DNA of 64,000 nt from Massilia sp. PDC64 (GCF_900101265.1 NZ_FMZS01000017.1:1-64000), one strand, 5' to 3'. Counted from the stretch's first letter, positions 9,721 to 20,343 are shown. Notes: generated by a model not told the origin, from the letters alone. Numbers and translations are program-made.

Positions 9721-9736
9721 GGTGACCTTTCAATAA

Positions 9737-10282
9737 TTAGACGAGGCGGCCGCGCTTCATGTGCAGCGTCGGCTTCTTCGGATTGGCCGGCGCAAGCGTG
9801 CCGATCAATGCCAGCGCATCCTGGCTGTTGGCGTGGCAGATGGCGATGCCGAGCGCGTCGGCCGCATCCGTACCCGGCAGGCCCGGCAGCTTGAGCAGGC
9901 GCGCGACCATGTCCTGCACCTGCGCCTTGACGGCTTTACCTGTACCGACGACGGCCTGTTTCACTTGCGTGGGCGTGTACTCCGCCACGTCGAGGTCGGC
10001 ACCGACGAGGGCCGTGATGGCGGCGCCGCGCGCCTGGCCGAGCAACAGGGTCGACTGCGGATTGACGTTGACGAAGACTTTTTCGATGGCCGCGCAGGCC
10101 GGCTGGTAGGTGGCGACGATTTCGCTGACGCCCGTCAGGATGACTTTCAGCCGCGGCGGCAGCGCGCCTTCCGTGCCCGTCTTGATGGTGCCGGACGCGA
10201 TGTAGCGCAACCGGTTGCCTTGCTTTTCAATGACGCCGAACCCTGTCGTACGCAGGCCCGGGTCGATGCCGAGAATAATCAT
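9737..10282 (-). CDS. ruvC: Crossover junction endodeoxyribonuclease RuvC
   Basis: 181 residues with RNase H-like fold. Catalytic D7 lies in [17 protein letters not shown]; further acidic residues are in AAIEKVFVN and the C-terminal [15 protein letters not shown]. As a dimer it cleaves Holliday junctions symmetrically. First of the three ruv genes, downstream of purH with a gap of about 90 bases. Confidence 0.97.
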   Translation of the reverse strand: MIILGIDPGLRTTGFGVIEKQGNRLRYIASGTIKTGTEGALPPRLKVILTGVSEIVATYQPACAAIEKVFVNVNPQSTLLLGQARGAAITALVGADLDVAEYTPTQVKQAVVGTGKAVKAQVQDMVARLLKLPGLPGTDAADALGIAICHANSQDALALIGTLAPANPKKPTLHMKRGRLV

Positions 10283-10374
10283 TATCGAATGTTATACCGG
10301 CGCGAGCGTTTCGTGGGGAAAATACTGTGCAAAAACACAGGTCGCGGCAACGCATGCCGCGACCCCACGACCGA

Positions 10375-11973
10375 TCAGTGACGGAAGTGACGCGTGCCAG
10401 TGTACAGCATGACCACGCCGCGTTCATCCGCCGCGTCGATCACTTCCTGGTCGCGCATCGAGCCGCCCGGGTGGATGACGCACGTCGCGCCCGCGTCGAC
10501 GACGACGTCGAGACCGTCACGGAACGGGAAGAACGCATCCGACGCCACGGCCGAGCCCACCAGCGACAGGCCGGCGTTCTGCGCCTTGATCGAGGCGATG
10601 CGCGCGGAGTCGATGCGGCTCATCTGGCCGGCGCCCACGCCGAGCGTCATGCCGCCGGCGCAGAACACGATCGCGTTCGATTTCACGTACTTGGCCACGC
10701 GCCACGCGAACATCAGGTCCTGCAGCTGCTGCTGGGTCGGCTGCTTCTTCGTCACGACGCGCAGGTCGCCGATGCCGACGTTCTTCGCGTCCGGCGATTG
10801 CACGAGCAGGCCGCCGCCCACGCGCTTGACGTCGTACACGTTCTGGCCGTCGCCCAGGGCGATTTCCAGCAGGCGCACGTTCTGCTTCGAGGACATGATC
10901 TGCAGCGCTTCGGCCGTGAACGCCGGGGCGATCAGGACTTCCACGAACAGCTTGGCGATGGCTTCCGCCGCCGGGCCGTCGACCGGCACGTTGAAGGCGA
11001 TGATGCCGCCGAAGGCCGACGTCGGGTCCGTTTTGAGGGCACGCTGGTACGCGTCCAGCGCGTCGGCGCCGATCGCGACGCCGCACGGATTCGCGTGCTT
11101 GATGATCACGCAGCCGGCCGGCATGTTGAAGCCGCCCAGCGACTTGACGCATTCCCACGCTGCATCCGCGTCGGCGATATTGTTGTACGACAGCTCTTTA
11201 CCCTGCAGCTGGCGGTAGTTGGCCAGGCTGCCGGCGGCCGGCACGAGGTCGCGGTAGAACGCGGCCGTCTGGTGCGGGTTTTCGCCGTAGCGCATGTCCT
11301 GGACTTTTTCGAAATGCAGGTTCAGCGTCTGCGGGTAGGCGGCACGGTTCGTGTGGTCCTTGTCCGGGCCCAGGCTCGTCAGGTAGTTCGTGATGGCGGC
11401 GTCGTATTGCGCCGTGTGCGCGAAGACTTTCTTGGCCAGGCGGAATTTCGTTTCGTAGCCGACATTTCCAGCTCGCGTGTCGGCGCCCGCGCCGACACCC
11501 TTCATCTCGGCCAGCACCGGACCGTAGTCGGCCGGGTCGACGATGACGACGACGTCGCGGTGGTTCTTGGCCGCCGAACGCAGCATGGTCGGGCCGCCGA
11601 TGTCGATGTTCTCGATCGCGTCTTCCAGCGAGCATTGCTCCTTGGCGACGGTGGCCTGGAACGGGTACAGGTTGACCACCACCATGTCGATCTGCGGGAT
11701 GCCGTGCTCTTCCAGCTTGGCAACGTGTTCCGGGAAGTCGCGGCGGGCCAGGATGCCGCCGTGGACTTTCGGATGCAGCGTCTTCACGCGGCCATCGAGC
11801 ATTTCCGGGAAGCCGGTGTAGTCGGCGACTTCGGTCACCGGCACACCATTGTCCTGCAGCAGTTTGGCGGTGCCGCCGGTGGACAGGATGTTCACGCCGA
11901 GGGCGGACAGCGCACGCGCGAAATCGAGGACGCCGGTTTTGTCGGAAACGGAGATGAGTGCTTGTTTGATCAT
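10375..11973 (-). CDS. purH: Bifunctional AICAR transformylase / IMP cyclohydrolase
   Basis: 532 residues from the ATG at 11973; an in-frame extension upstream ([15 protein letters not shown]) is not part of the family. The N-terminal MGS-like cyclohydrolase domain starts [21 protein letters not shown] and includes [12 protein letters not shown]. The C-terminal transformylase carries [11 protein letters not shown] and the final [30 protein letters not shown]. Catalyses the last two steps of IMP synthesis. Its place between fis and ruvC is typical of Burkholderiales. Confidence 0.98.
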   Translation of the reverse strand: MIKQALISVSDKTGVLDFARALSALGVNILSTGGTAKLLQDNGVPVTEVADYTGFPEMLDGRVKTLHPKVHGGILARRDFPEHVAKLEEHGIPQIDMVVVNLYPFQATVAKEQCSLEDAIENIDIGGPTMLRSAAKNHRDVVVIVDPADYGPVLAEMKGVGAGADTRAGNVGYETKFRLAKKVFAHTAQYDAAITNYLTSLGPDKDHTNRAAYPQTLNLHFEKVQDMRYGENPHQTAAFYRDLVPAAGSLANYRQLQGKELSYNNIADADAAWECVKSLGGFNMPAGCVIIKHANPCGVAIGADALDAYQRALKTDPTSAFGGIIAFNVPVDGPAAEAIAKLFVEVLIAPAFTAEALQIMSSKQNVRLLEIALGDGQNVYDVKRVGGGLLVQSPDAKNVGIGDLRVVTKKQPTQQQLQDLMFAWRVAKYVKSNAIVFCAGGMTLGVGAGQMSRIDSARIASIKAQNAGLSLVGSAVASDAFFPFRDGLDVVVDAGATCVIHPGGSMRDQEVIDAADERGVVMLYTGTRHFRH

Positions 11974-12066
11974 GGGAGTGGCCTGTTGAAAAAAATCTGG
12001 ACGGGCTCGCGCACGCCGGACAAAGGGCCGACGCACGCCTGCACGCCCCGGCCCCTCCGCCGGCGC

Positions 12067-12300
12067 TTACAGCAGCCCGTGCTCCTGCAACTTCTTGCGC
12101 AATGTATTGCGATTAATGCCCAGCATCTGGGCGGCATGCGACTGATTGCCCTCCGCCCGCGTCATCACCACCTGCAGGATCGGTTTTTCGACGGTCAGGA
12201 GCATCATGTCGTAGATGTTCGTCGGTTTCTGCTCGCCCAGGTCGTTGAAATAGTCTTCGAGGCTTTTTTGAACGACTTCCTGGATACTTTCTTTGCTCAT
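12067..12300 (-). CDS. fis: Fis family nucleoid-associated DNA-binding protein
   Basis: 77 residues, somewhat shorter than the 98-residue E. coli Fis, as usual in betaproteobacteria. The C-terminal helix-turn-helix reads GNQSHAAQMLGINRNTLRKKLQEHGLL. The N-terminal part (IQEVVQKSLEDYFNDLGEQ) matches the dimerisation helices. Fis bends DNA and modulates rRNA, recombination and growth-phase genes. Follows dusB by 78 bases, the conserved dusB-fis pairing known from E. coli. Confidence 0.95.
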   Translation of the reverse strand: MSKESIQEVVQKSLEDYFNDLGEQKPTNIYDMMLLTVEKPILQVVMTRAEGNQSHAAQMLGINRNTLRKKLQEHGLL

Positions 12301-12378
12301 GTCTACAGCTTCATCCTGGTTAAATGCTGCTTTTGGCAGCGTTTGTCTCCGGCGTTCTTGTTATTTTTTTTCTATTAC

Positions 12379-13404
12379 TTAGGCGGCAATCGCAGCATCG
12401 TCGGGATGTGCGGGCCGGTATTGTAACCGCTCGCCGTACCGGTGTTGCGATTTAAAAAACTCATCGACGGCGGCCAATTGCTCGGCCGTCGATTCCAGAC
12501 GGTTCATGCGCTGGCGGAATTCTTCGCCGCCCGGCAAGTCCTCGACGTACCAGCCGATATGCTTGCGCGCCGTGCGCACGCCCAGGTATTCGCCATAGAA
12601 GGCGTAGTGGGCGGGCAGGTGTTCGTTCATCAATTCGCGCACCTCGTCCACCAGCGGCGGCGGCAAATACTCGCCCGTGCGCAGGTAGTAATCGATTTCT
12701 CGGCAGATCCAGGGACGGCCCTGCGCGGCACGGCCGATCATCACCGCATCGGCGCCCGTGTAGTCCAGCACGAATTTCGCCTTGTCCGGCGTCGTGATGT
12801 CGCCGTTGGCCACGACGGGAATCTTCACCGCGGCCTTGACGGCGGCGATCGTGTCGTACTCGGCCTCGCCCTTGTAGCCGTCGGCGCGGGTGCGGCCGTG
12901 CAGGGTCAGCATCGCAATGCCGGCCTCCTCGGCCATGCGCGCGATCGTCAGCGCGTTCTTGTTTTGGCGATCCCAGCCGGTGCGGAATTTCAGGGTGACG
13001 GGCACGTCCACGGCATTCACGACGGCGTCGAGGATGCGCTGCACGAGGTCTTCGTGCTGCAGCAGCGCCGAGCCGCACCAGTTGTTGCACACCTTCTTGA
13101 CGGGGCACCCCATGTTGATGTCGATGATCTGGGCGCCGCGCTCGACGTTGAACTTCGCGCATTCGGCCAGGTCGTGCGGGTCGGCGCCGGCGATCTGCAC
13201 CGCCTTCGGCTCCATCTCGCCCGCGTGATCCGTGCGCCGCGACGATTTCTCGCTGGCCCACAGGCGCGGATTCGACGCTGCCATCTCGGACACCGCATAC
13301 CCCGCCCCCAGCTTCTTGCAGAGCTGGCGGAACGGACGGTCGGTCACCCCGGCCATCGGGGCGACGAAGACATTGTTACGCAGTGTATAGGGACCAATTT
13401 GCAC
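12379..13404 (-). CDS. dusB: tRNA-dihydrouridine synthase B
   Basis: 341 residues, a TIM-barrel flavoenzyme that reduces uridines in the tRNA D-loop. Seen: PMAGVTDRPFRQLCKKLGAG at the start, QIAGADPHDLAECA, DINMGCPVKKVCNNWCGSALL (the Cys before GSALL matches the catalytic Cys of Dus enzymes), LTLHGRTRADGYKGEA and VVANGDITTPDKA (FMN phosphate binding). First gene of the dusB-fis-purH-ruvCAB run; its promoter must lie in 13405-13534. Confidence 0.97.
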   Translation of the reverse strand: MQIGPYTLRNNVFVAPMAGVTDRPFRQLCKKLGAGYAVSEMAASNPRLWASEKSSRRTDHAGEMEPKAVQIAGADPHDLAECAKFNVERGAQIIDINMGCPVKKVCNNWCGSALLQHEDLVQRILDAVVNAVDVPVTLKFRTGWDRQNKNALTIARMAEEAGIAMLTLHGRTRADGYKGEAEYDTIAAVKAAVKIPVVANGDITTPDKAKFVLDYTGADAVMIGRAAQGRPWICREIDYYLRTGEYLPPPLVDEVRELMNEHLPAHYAFYGEYLGVRTARKHIGWYVEDLPGGEEFRQRMNRLESTAEQLAAVDEFFKSQHRYGERLQYRPAHPDDAAIAA

Positions 13405-13534
13405 GGCAGAAAATTCACGGGAAGCGACGGGAACTCGCTATTTTACCCGAAGCGCTGCTCAATTTATCAGCACATTTTTTTATGGGATTGTTGCGCACGC
13501 GCCAGAAAACGCTTGCCAATCCCACACGATGCGG

Positions 13535-14209
13535 TCAAGGCAGCTCGTCGAGCACGGCCGGACGCAGGTGGTCGACCTCGCCCCAGCTGCTCAGCACGAG
13601 GCTGCGATCGGCCGGGTCGAAGCGGAAACGGTTGATGCTGGCGTTGTACACCTTGAAGTCGCGCGGCGTCTCCAGCGGCAACCCGCGCGCCAGCCGGTAG
13701 GCGCACTCCAGCACGCCGCCGTGCGCGACGAGGGCGATTGTCTTGCCGGGATGCGCCGCCGCCAGCGCGAGGATGGCGCCCGTGGCGCGGTCGAAGAAGG
13801 CGCGGAAGCTTTCTCCCACGTTGCGGCCGGGCGGCAGTTGCGCATCGACGTCGCGCGCCTGCCAAGCGGCGAATTCGCGCGGGAAACGTTCTTCGATCTC
13901 GCTGTACAGCAAGCCTTCGAAGCCGCCATAGCCGCGTTCGCGCAGTGCCGGGTCGATGGCGACCGTCAGTCCACGGCGGTCGGCCACGGCCTGGGCCGTC
14001 TGGTGGGCCCGGCGCAAGTCGCTCGCGACGATGAGATCGAGGGGCTCGCCCGCGAGCGCGCCCGCCAGCAGCGCGGCCTGGCGCTCGCCTTCGTCGTTCA
14101 ATGGAATGTCCAGGTGGCCTTGCAGGCGGCGTTCGGCGTTCCAGGCCGTTTCGCCGTGGCGGATCAGGAGGATGTCGGTAGGTGCTGCGGATGCGTTCGT
14201 TGTCGTCAT
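13535..14209 (-). CDS. Histidine phosphatase family protein (phosphoglycerate-mutase-like)
   Basis: 224 residues. The catalytic RHG motif is in DILLIRHGETAWNAERRLQGH near residue 18; the second histidine is in ALVAHGGVLECAYRLA. Closest in layout to GpmB/CobC-type broad phosphatases, which act through a phosphohistidine. Substrate not predictable. It is the last gene of a minus-strand run with the YbhB-like gene (57-base gap), dtd and tyrS. Confidence 0.9.
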   Translation of the reverse strand: MTTTNASAAPTDILLIRHGETAWNAERRLQGHLDIPLNDEGERQAALLAGALAGEPLDLIVASDLRRAHQTAQAVADRRGLTVAIDPALRERGYGGFEGLLYSEIEERFPREFAAWQARDVDAQLPPGRNVGESFRAFFDRATGAILALAAAHPGKTIALVAHGGVLECAYRLARGLPLETPRDFKVYNASINRFRFDPADRSLVLSSWGEVDHLRPAVLDELP

Positions 14210-14266
14210 GCGGATGCGTCGCCCCGCACCGCGGAGCGATCGTTCAAGGCTGGGCTTGTCAAAAAA

Positions 14267-14941
14267 TCAGGATGGCTGGCCGATCAGGTTGCCCGTCACG
14301 TCCGGGTTGAGCGAGTACACGCCGAAGATCTTGGCCTCGTCCAGGATGTGCCCCGTGATGGCCAGGCGCACTTCCTTGCCGGTGAACCGGCCTTCCAGCG
14401 GCAGGCGCGGGATGTCGAGGGCGTACAGCGTAAAGACGTAGGTGTGCACGCGTTCGTCGTTCCAGGGCGGGCACGGGCCGTCGTAGCCGTAGTATTCCCC
14501 GGCCATGTCGGGATCGTTCGCGAACCAGCCCGTGTAATCGTTGATGCCGTGGCGCAGCTGGTGCTCCGTGCCGTTCTTGATGGTGAACGGCACCAGCGGC
14601 CCGCTCTTGCCGCCCGGCGTGACCATGTCCGAGAACTTGCCTTCGGCGAAGGATTTCAGGCACACGGGAATGTCGACGAGGGACCAGTGATAGAAATCCG
14701 TGCGCGGCAGCGCATCGGGCACCGTCCGGCCCTCCTTGTTCACGTCCGTGCCGTCGGTGGGCACGTCGATGTCGTGCACCAGCAGGACCAGCGACTGCGT
14801 ACCCGCCGGCACGTCGTCCCAGGCGATGTGCGGGCTGCGGTTGGTCGACAGCTTGATGTGGTTGCCGGGATCCATCTCGGCAAACGCGCAGCGGGGCGGG
14901 ATCATGTCGCCCTCGGTAAAGGAATCGCTCCAGATCTTCAT
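14267..14941 (-). CDS. YbhB/YbcL family (PEBP, Raf-kinase-inhibitor-like) protein
   Basis: 224 residues from the ATG at 14941, preceded by GGGAGAGA; a longer frame upstream lacks family similarity. PEBP fold motifs: SPHIAWDDVPAGTQSLVLLVHDIDVP, DFYHWSLVDIP, YTGWFANDPDMAGEYYGYDGPCPPWND and HTYVFTLYALDIPRLPLEG. Bacterial relatives are cytoplasmic or periplasmic with a ligand pocket and no established reaction. At 224 residues it is longer than YbhB (about 160). No signal peptide, so cytoplasmic. Confidence 0.9.
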   Translation of the reverse strand: MKIWSDSFTEGDMIPPRCAFAEMDPGNHIKLSTNRSPHIAWDDVPAGTQSLVLLVHDIDVPTDGTDVNKEGRTVPDALPRTDFYHWSLVDIPVCLKSFAEGKFSDMVTPGGKSGPLVPFTIKNGTEHQLRHGINDYTGWFANDPDMAGEYYGYDGPCPPWNDERVHTYVFTLYALDIPRLPLEGRFTGKEVRLAITGHILDEAKIFGVYSLNPDVTGNLIGQPS

Positions 14942-14999
14942 GTTCTCTCTCCCTGCATCCTTAGCGTCAGACTCTCGCCGCGGCGCGCGGTTTCCGCTT

Positions 15000-15458
15000 T
15001 CACGCGACGACACGGGGTGGATCAATGCGCAGCCAGAACGTCACCGGTCCGTCATTGATCAGCGCCACCTTCATGTCTGCACCGAAACGACCGGTTTCGA
15101 CGATACCGTGACGCTCGCGCGCCTGGCGCACGACATGGTCGAACAGGCGGCGCCCGTCCTCGGGTGCGGCGGCAGGCGAAAACGACGGACGGGTGCCGGA
15201 ACGGGTGTCCGCCGCCAGCGTGAACTGGGGCACGAGCAGCAGGCCGCCCGCCACGTCCGTCACGCTGCGGTTCATCTTGCCGGCGTCGTCGGAGAACACG
15301 CGGTAGGTCAGCAGCTTGGCGAGCAGCGCGTCGGCTTCCCGCTCCGTGTCGCCCTTTTCCGCGCACACGAGCACCATCAGCCCCTGGCCGATGGCGCCCG
15401 TGACCTCGCCGTCGACCGTGACGCTGGCCTCGCTGACCCGTTGCAGCAGGCCGATCAT
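15000..15458 (-). CDS. dtd: D-aminoacyl-tRNA deacylase
   Basis: 152 residues from the ATG at 15458, which overlaps the tyrS stop by four bases (ATGA). Conserved motifs: [19 protein letters not shown] at the start, [19 protein letters not shown] (active-site QFTL) and GPVTFWLR (the cis-proline GPVT motif that excludes L-amino acids). Hydrolyses D-Tyr-tRNA and other D-aminoacyl-tRNAs, and Gly-tRNA(Ala). The longer upstream frame is tyrS read out of frame. Confidence 0.97.
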   Translation of the reverse strand: MIGLLQRVSEASVTVDGEVTGAIGQGLMVLVCAEKGDTEREADALLAKLLTYRVFSDDAGKMNRSVTDVAGGLLLVPQFTLAADTRSGTRPSFSPAAAPEDGRRLFDHVVRQARERHGIVETGRFGADMKVALINDGPVTFWLRIDPPRVVA

Positions 15459-16729
15459 GCGGCGAGGGTCACGCGGGCGAACTTGCGCTTGCCGACCTGC
15501 AGCACGAACGTGCCGGCCTGCACCTGCAAGGCCTTGTCGGAGACGACGGCGCCGTCGATACGCACGCCGCCCTGGTCGATCATGCGCATGGCTTCCGAGC
15601 TGGACGCGCACAGGCCCGTCTGGCGCAGCAGCTGCGGCAGGCCCAGCGGCGCGCCGGACACCGCGACTTCCGGCACGTCGTCCGGGATGCCGCCCTTGGA
15701 GCGGTTGACGAAATCGGCCAGCGCATCCTCGGCGGCCTGCTGCGAGTGGAAGCGGGCCACGATTTCCTGGGCCAGCGCCACCTTTGCGTCGCGCGGGTTG
15801 CGGCCGCCCTCGACCTCGGCTTTCAACGCGGCCAGGTCCTGCAGGGAGCGGAACGACAGCAGCTCGTAGTACTTCCACATCATGACGTCCGAGATGCTCA
15901 TCAGCTTGCCGAACATCATGTTGGCCGGTTCCGTGATGCCGATGTAGTTATTCTTGGACTTGGACATCTTTTCGACGCCGTCCAGGCCTTCCAGCAGCGG
16001 CATCGTCAGGATGCACTGCGGTTCCTGGCCGTAATCTTTCTGCAGTTCACGGCCGACCAGCAGATTAAATTTCTGGTCCGTTCCACCCAGCTCAAGATCC
16101 GATTTCAAAGCGACGGAATCGTAGCCCTGCATCAACGGATAAAGGAACTCATGGACGGAAATGGGAGTCCCATTCTTGTAGCGCTTGGTAAAGTCGTCGC
16201 GCTCCATCATGCGGGCCACGGTGTAGCGGGAGGCGAGCTGGATCATGCCGCGCGCGCCCAGGGCGTCGCACCATTCGGAGTTGTAGCGGATTTCCGTGCG
16301 CGCCGGATCGAGCACGAGCGACGCCTGCTTGAAGTACGTGGTGGCGTTCGCTTCGATCTGCTCGCGGGTCAGCGGCGGACGGGTCGCGTTGCGGCCCGAC
16401 GGGTCGCCGATCATCGACGTGAAATCGCCGATCAAAAAGATCACCTGGTGGCCCAGGTCCTGCAGCTGGCGCAGCTTGTTCAGCACGACGGTGTGGCCCA
16501 GGTGCAGGTCGGGCGCCGTCGGGTCCAGGCCCAGCTTGATGCGCAGCGGCGTGCCGCTCTGTTCCGAACGGGCCAGTTTCTGGGCAAATTCGCTCTCGAT
16601 CAGCAGCTCGTCCACACCGCGCTTGGTGATGGCAAGGGCTTCCTGGACGGCGTCGCTCAGGGGCAGAGGAGCCGGGCCGGCTGCTGGCGTTGCATTTTTT
16701 GCATTACCAGAAATTTCTGGAGAAGTCAT
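15455..16729 (-). CDS. tyrS: Tyrosine--tRNA ligase
   Basis: 424 residues, bacterial TyrRS with HLGH at 76-79 ([15 protein letters not shown]), a KMSKSKNN loop, and a C-terminal S4 RNA-binding domain ([27 protein letters not shown]). Charges tRNA(Tyr). Divergent from the M23 peptidase gene across a 170-base region. Translation is probably coupled to dtd by the ATGA overlap. Confidence 0.98.
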   Translation of the reverse strand: MTSPEISGNAKNATPAAGPAPLPLSDAVQEALAITKRGVDELLIESEFAQKLARSEQSGTPLRIKLGLDPTAPDLHLGHTVVLNKLRQLQDLGHQVIFLIGDFTSMIGDPSGRNATRPPLTREQIEANATTYFKQASLVLDPARTEIRYNSEWCDALGARGMIQLASRYTVARMMERDDFTKRYKNGTPISVHEFLYPLMQGYDSVALKSDLELGGTDQKFNLLVGRELQKDYGQEPQCILTMPLLEGLDGVEKMSKSKNNYIGITEPANMMFGKLMSISDVMMWKYYELLSFRSLQDLAALKAEVEGGRNPRDAKVALAQEIVARFHSQQAAEDALADFVNRSKGGIPDDVPEVAVSGAPLGLPQLLRQTGLCASSSEAMRMIDQGGVRIDGAVVSDKALQVQAGTFVLQVGKRKFARVTLAA

Positions 16730-16759
16730 AAAAAGTTTGTAGGAAAAGGACTAAAGCGG

Positions 16760-16786
16760 TTGTAAGACCCGGTATTTTGATATAAT
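16760..16786 (+). promoter_or_regulatory. Candidate promoter of the M23 peptidase gene
   Basis: TATAAT at 16781-16786, with TTGTAA (16760-16765) only 15 bases upstream. The -10 is perfect but the spacing short. Transcripts would carry a leader of about 107 bases. Confidence 0.45.
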
Positions 16787-16899
16787 TCGCGATCCCGTCA
16801 ATCTTGCCGCACGAAAAGTTTCAACGACAACAAGTAACAATAACGACAAAAAAATCACGGTGTCTTGGGCTGTTCAAGCGGTAAATTTTAACTGATTGC

Positions 16900-18258
16900 A
16901 TGAACCCATTACAGAAAATCGCCGGCAAGCGCTGGTTTGGCCTGGCTGAAACGAGCCGCAAAACCCGCATCGTAGCCGGGGGTACTGCAGCCCTGGCACT
17001 GTGCGCCTTCGGCGCCACCGCAGTCGCCCCGATCGCTCCCGACGCTTCGGACATGCCGGTCAAATCAGTCGCGCAAGACCTGCAACTGCCGAACCTGGCA
17101 GACCAGATCGCCGCCCTCCAGCAAGACCAGCAGCAATTCATCCACGAAGAACGCATCCGTCCGGGTGACTCGCTGGGCTCCGTGTTCAACCGCCTCGGCA
17201 TCGAAGACCAGCAAGCGCAAGCCTTCGTTCGCAGCGACAAGACCGCCCGCTCCATCCTCTCCCTCAAGACCGGCAAGCGCATCCAGGCCGAGACCGACGA
17301 GAACGGCCTGCTGCTGACCCTGCACGCGACGATCGCCGACAAGGACCAGTTCAAGACCGTCACCGTGACGCGCAAGGGCGACAAATTCGTATCGAATTCC
17401 GCTCCTGCCCAGCTCGAGCGCCGTGTCGAGATGCGTTCGCGCAACATCAACAGCTCGCTGTACGCCGCCACCGACGATGCCGTCGACGGCAGCCAGATCC
17501 CGGATACCGTCGTCAACCAGATCATCGAGATGTTCTCGACGAGCATCGACTTCCGTTCGGACCTGAAGCGCGGCGACCGTTTTAACGTCGTTTACGAAAC
17601 CTTCTGGCTGGATGGCGAGATGGTGCGCACGGGCCGTGTCCTGGCCGGCGAATTCGTCAACCGCGGCGTCGCCTACCAGTCCGTCTGGTACGAAGATCCC
17701 GTCACCCACCAGGGCGGCTACTACAGCCTGGACGGCAAGGCGCTGAAGAAGGCGTTCCTGAAGTCGCCGGTGGCATTCAACCGCATCTCGTCGGGGTTCT
17801 CGATGCGCGTGCATCCCGTGTTCGGCACCTGGAAGAAGCACGAAGGCGTCGACATGGCCGCCCCGCTGGGCACCCCGATCAAGGCATCGGGCGACGGCGT
17901 CGTCGACTTCGTCGGCACGCAGAACGGCTACGGCAATTTTGTCGTGCTCAAGCACTGGTCCAACTACAGCACCGCGTACGGCCACCTGAGCCGCTTCGCC
18001 AGCGGCCTGCGCCGCGGCCAGAAAGTGGCCCAGGGCGACGTGATCGGCTACGTGGGTGCGACGGGCTGGGCGACGGGCCCGCACCTGCACTACGAATTCC
18101 GCATCGGCGGCCGCGCCACCGACCCGATGGCACTGAAGAACCTGCAGCAACAGCCGCTGACGCCCGGCGAAATGACCCGCTTCAAGATGGCCGCCGCCGA
18201 GATGTCGCACCGCTTCTCACTGCTGTCGCCGGCCGGTAACGCGATGGCTGCACGCTGA
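16900..18258 (+). CDS. M23 family peptidoglycan endopeptidase, membrane-anchored (MepM-like)
   Basis: 452 residues. A single N-terminal membrane helix (about 26-47) is followed by an OapA/LysM-like segment (IRPGDSLGSVFNRLGI), a middle domain, and a C-terminal lysostaphin-type M23 domain. Zinc ligands are H314 and D318 (KKHEGVDMAAP) and H397 in the GPHLHYEF motif (395-397). Such enzymes cut peptide cross-links in the periplasm during growth. It sits directly upstream of anmK, whose product recycles cell-wall sugar, and divergent from tyrS, a common Burkholderiales arrangement. Confidence 0.94.
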   Translation: MNPLQKIAGKRWFGLAETSRKTRIVAGGTAALALCAFGATAVAPIAPDASDMPVKSVAQDLQLPNLADQIAALQQDQQQFIHEERIRPGDSLGSVFNRLGIEDQQAQAFVRSDKTARSILSLKTGKRIQAETDENGLLLTLHATIADKDQFKTVTVTRKGDKFVSNSAPAQLERRVEMRSRNINSSLYAATDDAVDGSQIPDTVVNQIIEMFSTSIDFRSDLKRGDRFNVVYETFWLDGEMVRTGRVLAGEFVNRGVAYQSVWYEDPVTHQGGYYSLDGKALKKAFLKSPVAFNRISSGFSMRVHPVFGTWKKHEGVDMAAPLGTPIKASGDGVVDFVGTQNGYGNFVVLKHWSNYSTAYGHLSRFASGLRRGQKVAQGDVIGYVGATGWATGPHLHYEFRIGGRATDPMALKNLQQQPLTPGEMTRFKMAAAEMSHRFSLLSPAGNAMAAR

Positions 18259-18278
18259 TCCTTCAGCGTTGCGATACG

Positions 18279-18318
18279 AACGCCTTGCACGGCTTGCCTG
18301 CAAGGCGTTTTGCTTTTA
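18279..18318 (+). terminator. Terminator between the M23 peptidase gene and anmK
   Basis: Eleven-base stem AACGCCTTGCA (18279-18289) / TGCAAGGCGTT (18299-18309), nine-base loop, then TTTTGCTTTT. It ends about ten bases before the anmK ATG, so anmK may be partly read through or have its own weak promoter. Confidence 0.75.
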
Positions 18319-18328
18319 GGAATCCATA

Positions 18329-19420
18329 ATGGCATCGACTCTCTACATTGGCCTGATGTCCGGCACGAGCCTGGACGGCGTCGACGGCGTGCTGGCCGAC
18401 TTTTCCGGCCGCGGCATCCGCACCCTGGATGCCGCGTTCACGCCCTTTCCGGCCGACCTGCGCACCGAACTGATGGCCCTGCAAGCCGCCAGCGCCAACG
18501 AACTGGAACGGGAAGCGCTGGCCGCCAACGCGCTGGCGCGCTGCTACGCCGAGTGCGTCAAGACCCTGGCTGCCGCCGCGCCGGGCCCGGTCCGCGCCGT
18601 CGCCGTGCACGGCCAGACGATCCGCCACCGCCCGGAACTGGGTTTTACGCGCCAGACCAACAACCCCGCCCTGGTCGCTGAATTGACCGGCATCGACGTC
18701 ATCGCCGACTTCCGCAGCCGCGACGTCGCCGCCGGCGGCCAGGGCGCGCCCCTCGTCCCCGCCTTCCACGAAGCCCGCTTCGGCAAGCGCGGCCAGGTGC
18801 GCGTCGTCGTCAACGTCGGCGGCATCGGCAACATCAGCGTGCTGCATGGCGACGGCCGCGTGAGCGGCTACGACACCGGTCCCGGCAACGTGCTGATGGA
18901 CCTCTGGATCGCGCGCCACCAGGGCAAGGCATACGACGAGGACGGCGCCTGGGCCGCGACGGGCGCCGTCGACGCGGCCCTGCTCGACCTCCTGCTCGAC
19001 GAACCGTATTTCCGCCAGCCCCCGCCCAAGAGCACGGGCCGCGACCTGTTCCACGAGCAATGGCTCGATGCGAAGCTGGCGCAGCGCCCGGGCCTCGATC
19101 CGGCCGACGTGCAGGCGACCCTGACGCGGCTGACGGCCGTGACGATCGCCCGCGCCATCCAGGCGGAAGCCAACGCACAGGCCGTCTACGTGTGCGGCGG
19201 CGGCGCGTACAACGGCGTGCTGCTGCGCGAGATCGCGGACGCCCTCGGCGGCGACATCCCCGTCGCGTCGACGGAAACGCTGGGCGTCGCGCCGAACCGC
19301 GTCGAAGCCCTCGCCTTCGCGTGGCTCGGCTACCGCTTCCTGCGCCGCCAGCCGGGCAATCTGCCGGCCGTGACCGGCGCCGCCGGCCCCCGCATCCTCG
19401 GCGCGCTTTATCCTGCCTGA
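18329..19420 (+). CDS. anmK: Anhydro-N-acetylmuramic acid kinase
   Basis: 363 residues. ASKHA-fold kinase: phosphate-binding [21 protein letters not shown] at the start, [23 protein letters not shown] and [14 protein letters not shown], then [12 protein letters not shown]. Phosphorylates and hydrolytically opens 1,6-anhydroMurNAc to MurNAc-6-phosphate in peptidoglycan recycling. AGGA at 18318-18321 precedes the ATG. Its 3' end overlaps the convergent LysR gene by 13 bases. Confidence 0.97.
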   Translation: MASTLYIGLMSGTSLDGVDGVLADFSGRGIRTLDAAFTPFPADLRTELMALQAASANELEREALAANALARCYAECVKTLAAAAPGPVRAVAVHGQTIRHRPELGFTRQTNNPALVAELTGIDVIADFRSRDVAAGGQGAPLVPAFHEARFGKRGQVRVVVNVGGIGNISVLHGDGRVSGYDTGPGNVLMDLWIARHQGKAYDEDGAWAATGAVDAALLDLLLDEPYFRQPPPKSTGRDLFHEQWLDAKLAQRPGLDPADVQATLTRLTAVTIARAIQAEANAQAVYVCGGGAYNGVLLREIADALGGDIPVASTETLGVAPNRVEALAFAWLGYRFLRRQPGNLPAVTGAAGPRILGALYPA

Positions 19421-20316
19421 CGTCCGGCCACCAGCATGTCGATCAGCGCCCGCGAGGCTGCCGACAGGCTGCGGTGGGTCGGATAAATCAGGGAAAACGT
19501 CCGCGTGCGCCCGCCCAGGCCGGGCAGGATCTCGGTCAGGCGCCCTGCGGCCAGGCTCTCTTCGGCAAAGATGCGCGGGCACAGCGCGATCCCCATCCCC
19601 TGCTCGGCGAACCACACGACGCCCATCGCATCGGTCGCCACGGTGACGGCCGCCGGCGGCATCCAGTCGATGTCGCGCCCGTCGTCGCGCAAATGCCACG
19701 GGATCACGCGGCCCGTGCTGGGACGGATGAAGGCGATGCAACGCTGGCGTGCCAGGTCGGCCAGGCCGCATAGCGGTCCCGCCGCCTCCAGGTAGTCCGG
19801 CGAAGCGACCAGGCACAGGGGCGACACTTCGAGCGGCCGCGCCACCATGCTGCTGCTCGGGATCGGACCGGAACGGATGGCCAGGTCGAACCCTTCCGCC
19901 ACCAGGTCGACGTTGCGGTTGCTGATGTCGATCTCCAGCTCGACGAGCGGATAGGCACGTGCATAGGCCGCCAGCAGCGCGGGCAGGCGCTGCTTGCCAT
20001 AGCTTGTGGGCACGCTCATGCGCACCTTGCCGCTCAGTTGGACCGTCGTGCTGCGGATCGTGCGTTCCGCCTGCTCGATCTGCGCGAACGCGCCGCGCAC
20101 CTCCTCGGCGTAGCGGCGGCCGGCATCGGTCAGGCTCAGGCTGCGCGTACTGCGCCGGAGCAATTGCGCACCCAGACGGGTTTCCAGTCGAGAAATGGCC
20201 CGGCTCAGCACCGATGCCGTGGTCGACAGCACCACCGCCGCGGCACTGAACGACCCGTGTTCGATCACGCTGAGCAACACTTCCACATCCGACAAGTGGT
20301 CGAACTTGCGGGCCAT
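19408..20316 (-). CDS. LysR family transcriptional regulator
   Basis: 302 residues from the ATG at 20316 (preceded by AAGGTG); a GTG two codons upstream lacks a ribosome site. N-terminal winged helix-turn-helix: [57 protein letters not shown]. The C-terminal LysR substrate-binding domain starts near [20 protein letters not shown]. Divergent from the nitroreductase gene, so probably its regulator. Inducer unknown. Confidence 0.93.
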   Translation of the reverse strand: MARKFDHLSDVEVLLSVIEHGSFSAAAVVLSTTASVLSRAISRLETRLGAQLLRRSTRSLSLTDAGRRYAEEVRGAFAQIEQAERTIRSTTVQLSGKVRMSVPTSYGKQRLPALLAAYARAYPLVELEIDISNRNVDLVAEGFDLAIRSGPIPSSSMVARPLEVSPLCLVASPDYLEAAGPLCGLADLARQRCIAFIRPSTGRVIPWHLRDDGRDIDWMPPAAVTVATDAMGVVWFAEQGMGIALCPRIFAEESLAAGRLTEILPGLGGRTRTFSLIYPTHRSLSAASRALIDMLVAGRQAG

Positions 20317-20332
20317 CTTCACCTTTCACGAA

Positions 20333-20343
20333 CAAATCATTTG
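20333..20343. promoter_or_regulatory. Possible LysR operator
   Basis: CAAAT-C-ATTTG, an 11-base palindrome in the 98-base space between the divergent LysR and nitroreductase genes. It fits the family habit of binding near its own promoter; the match is by position and symmetry only. Confidence 0.3.
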
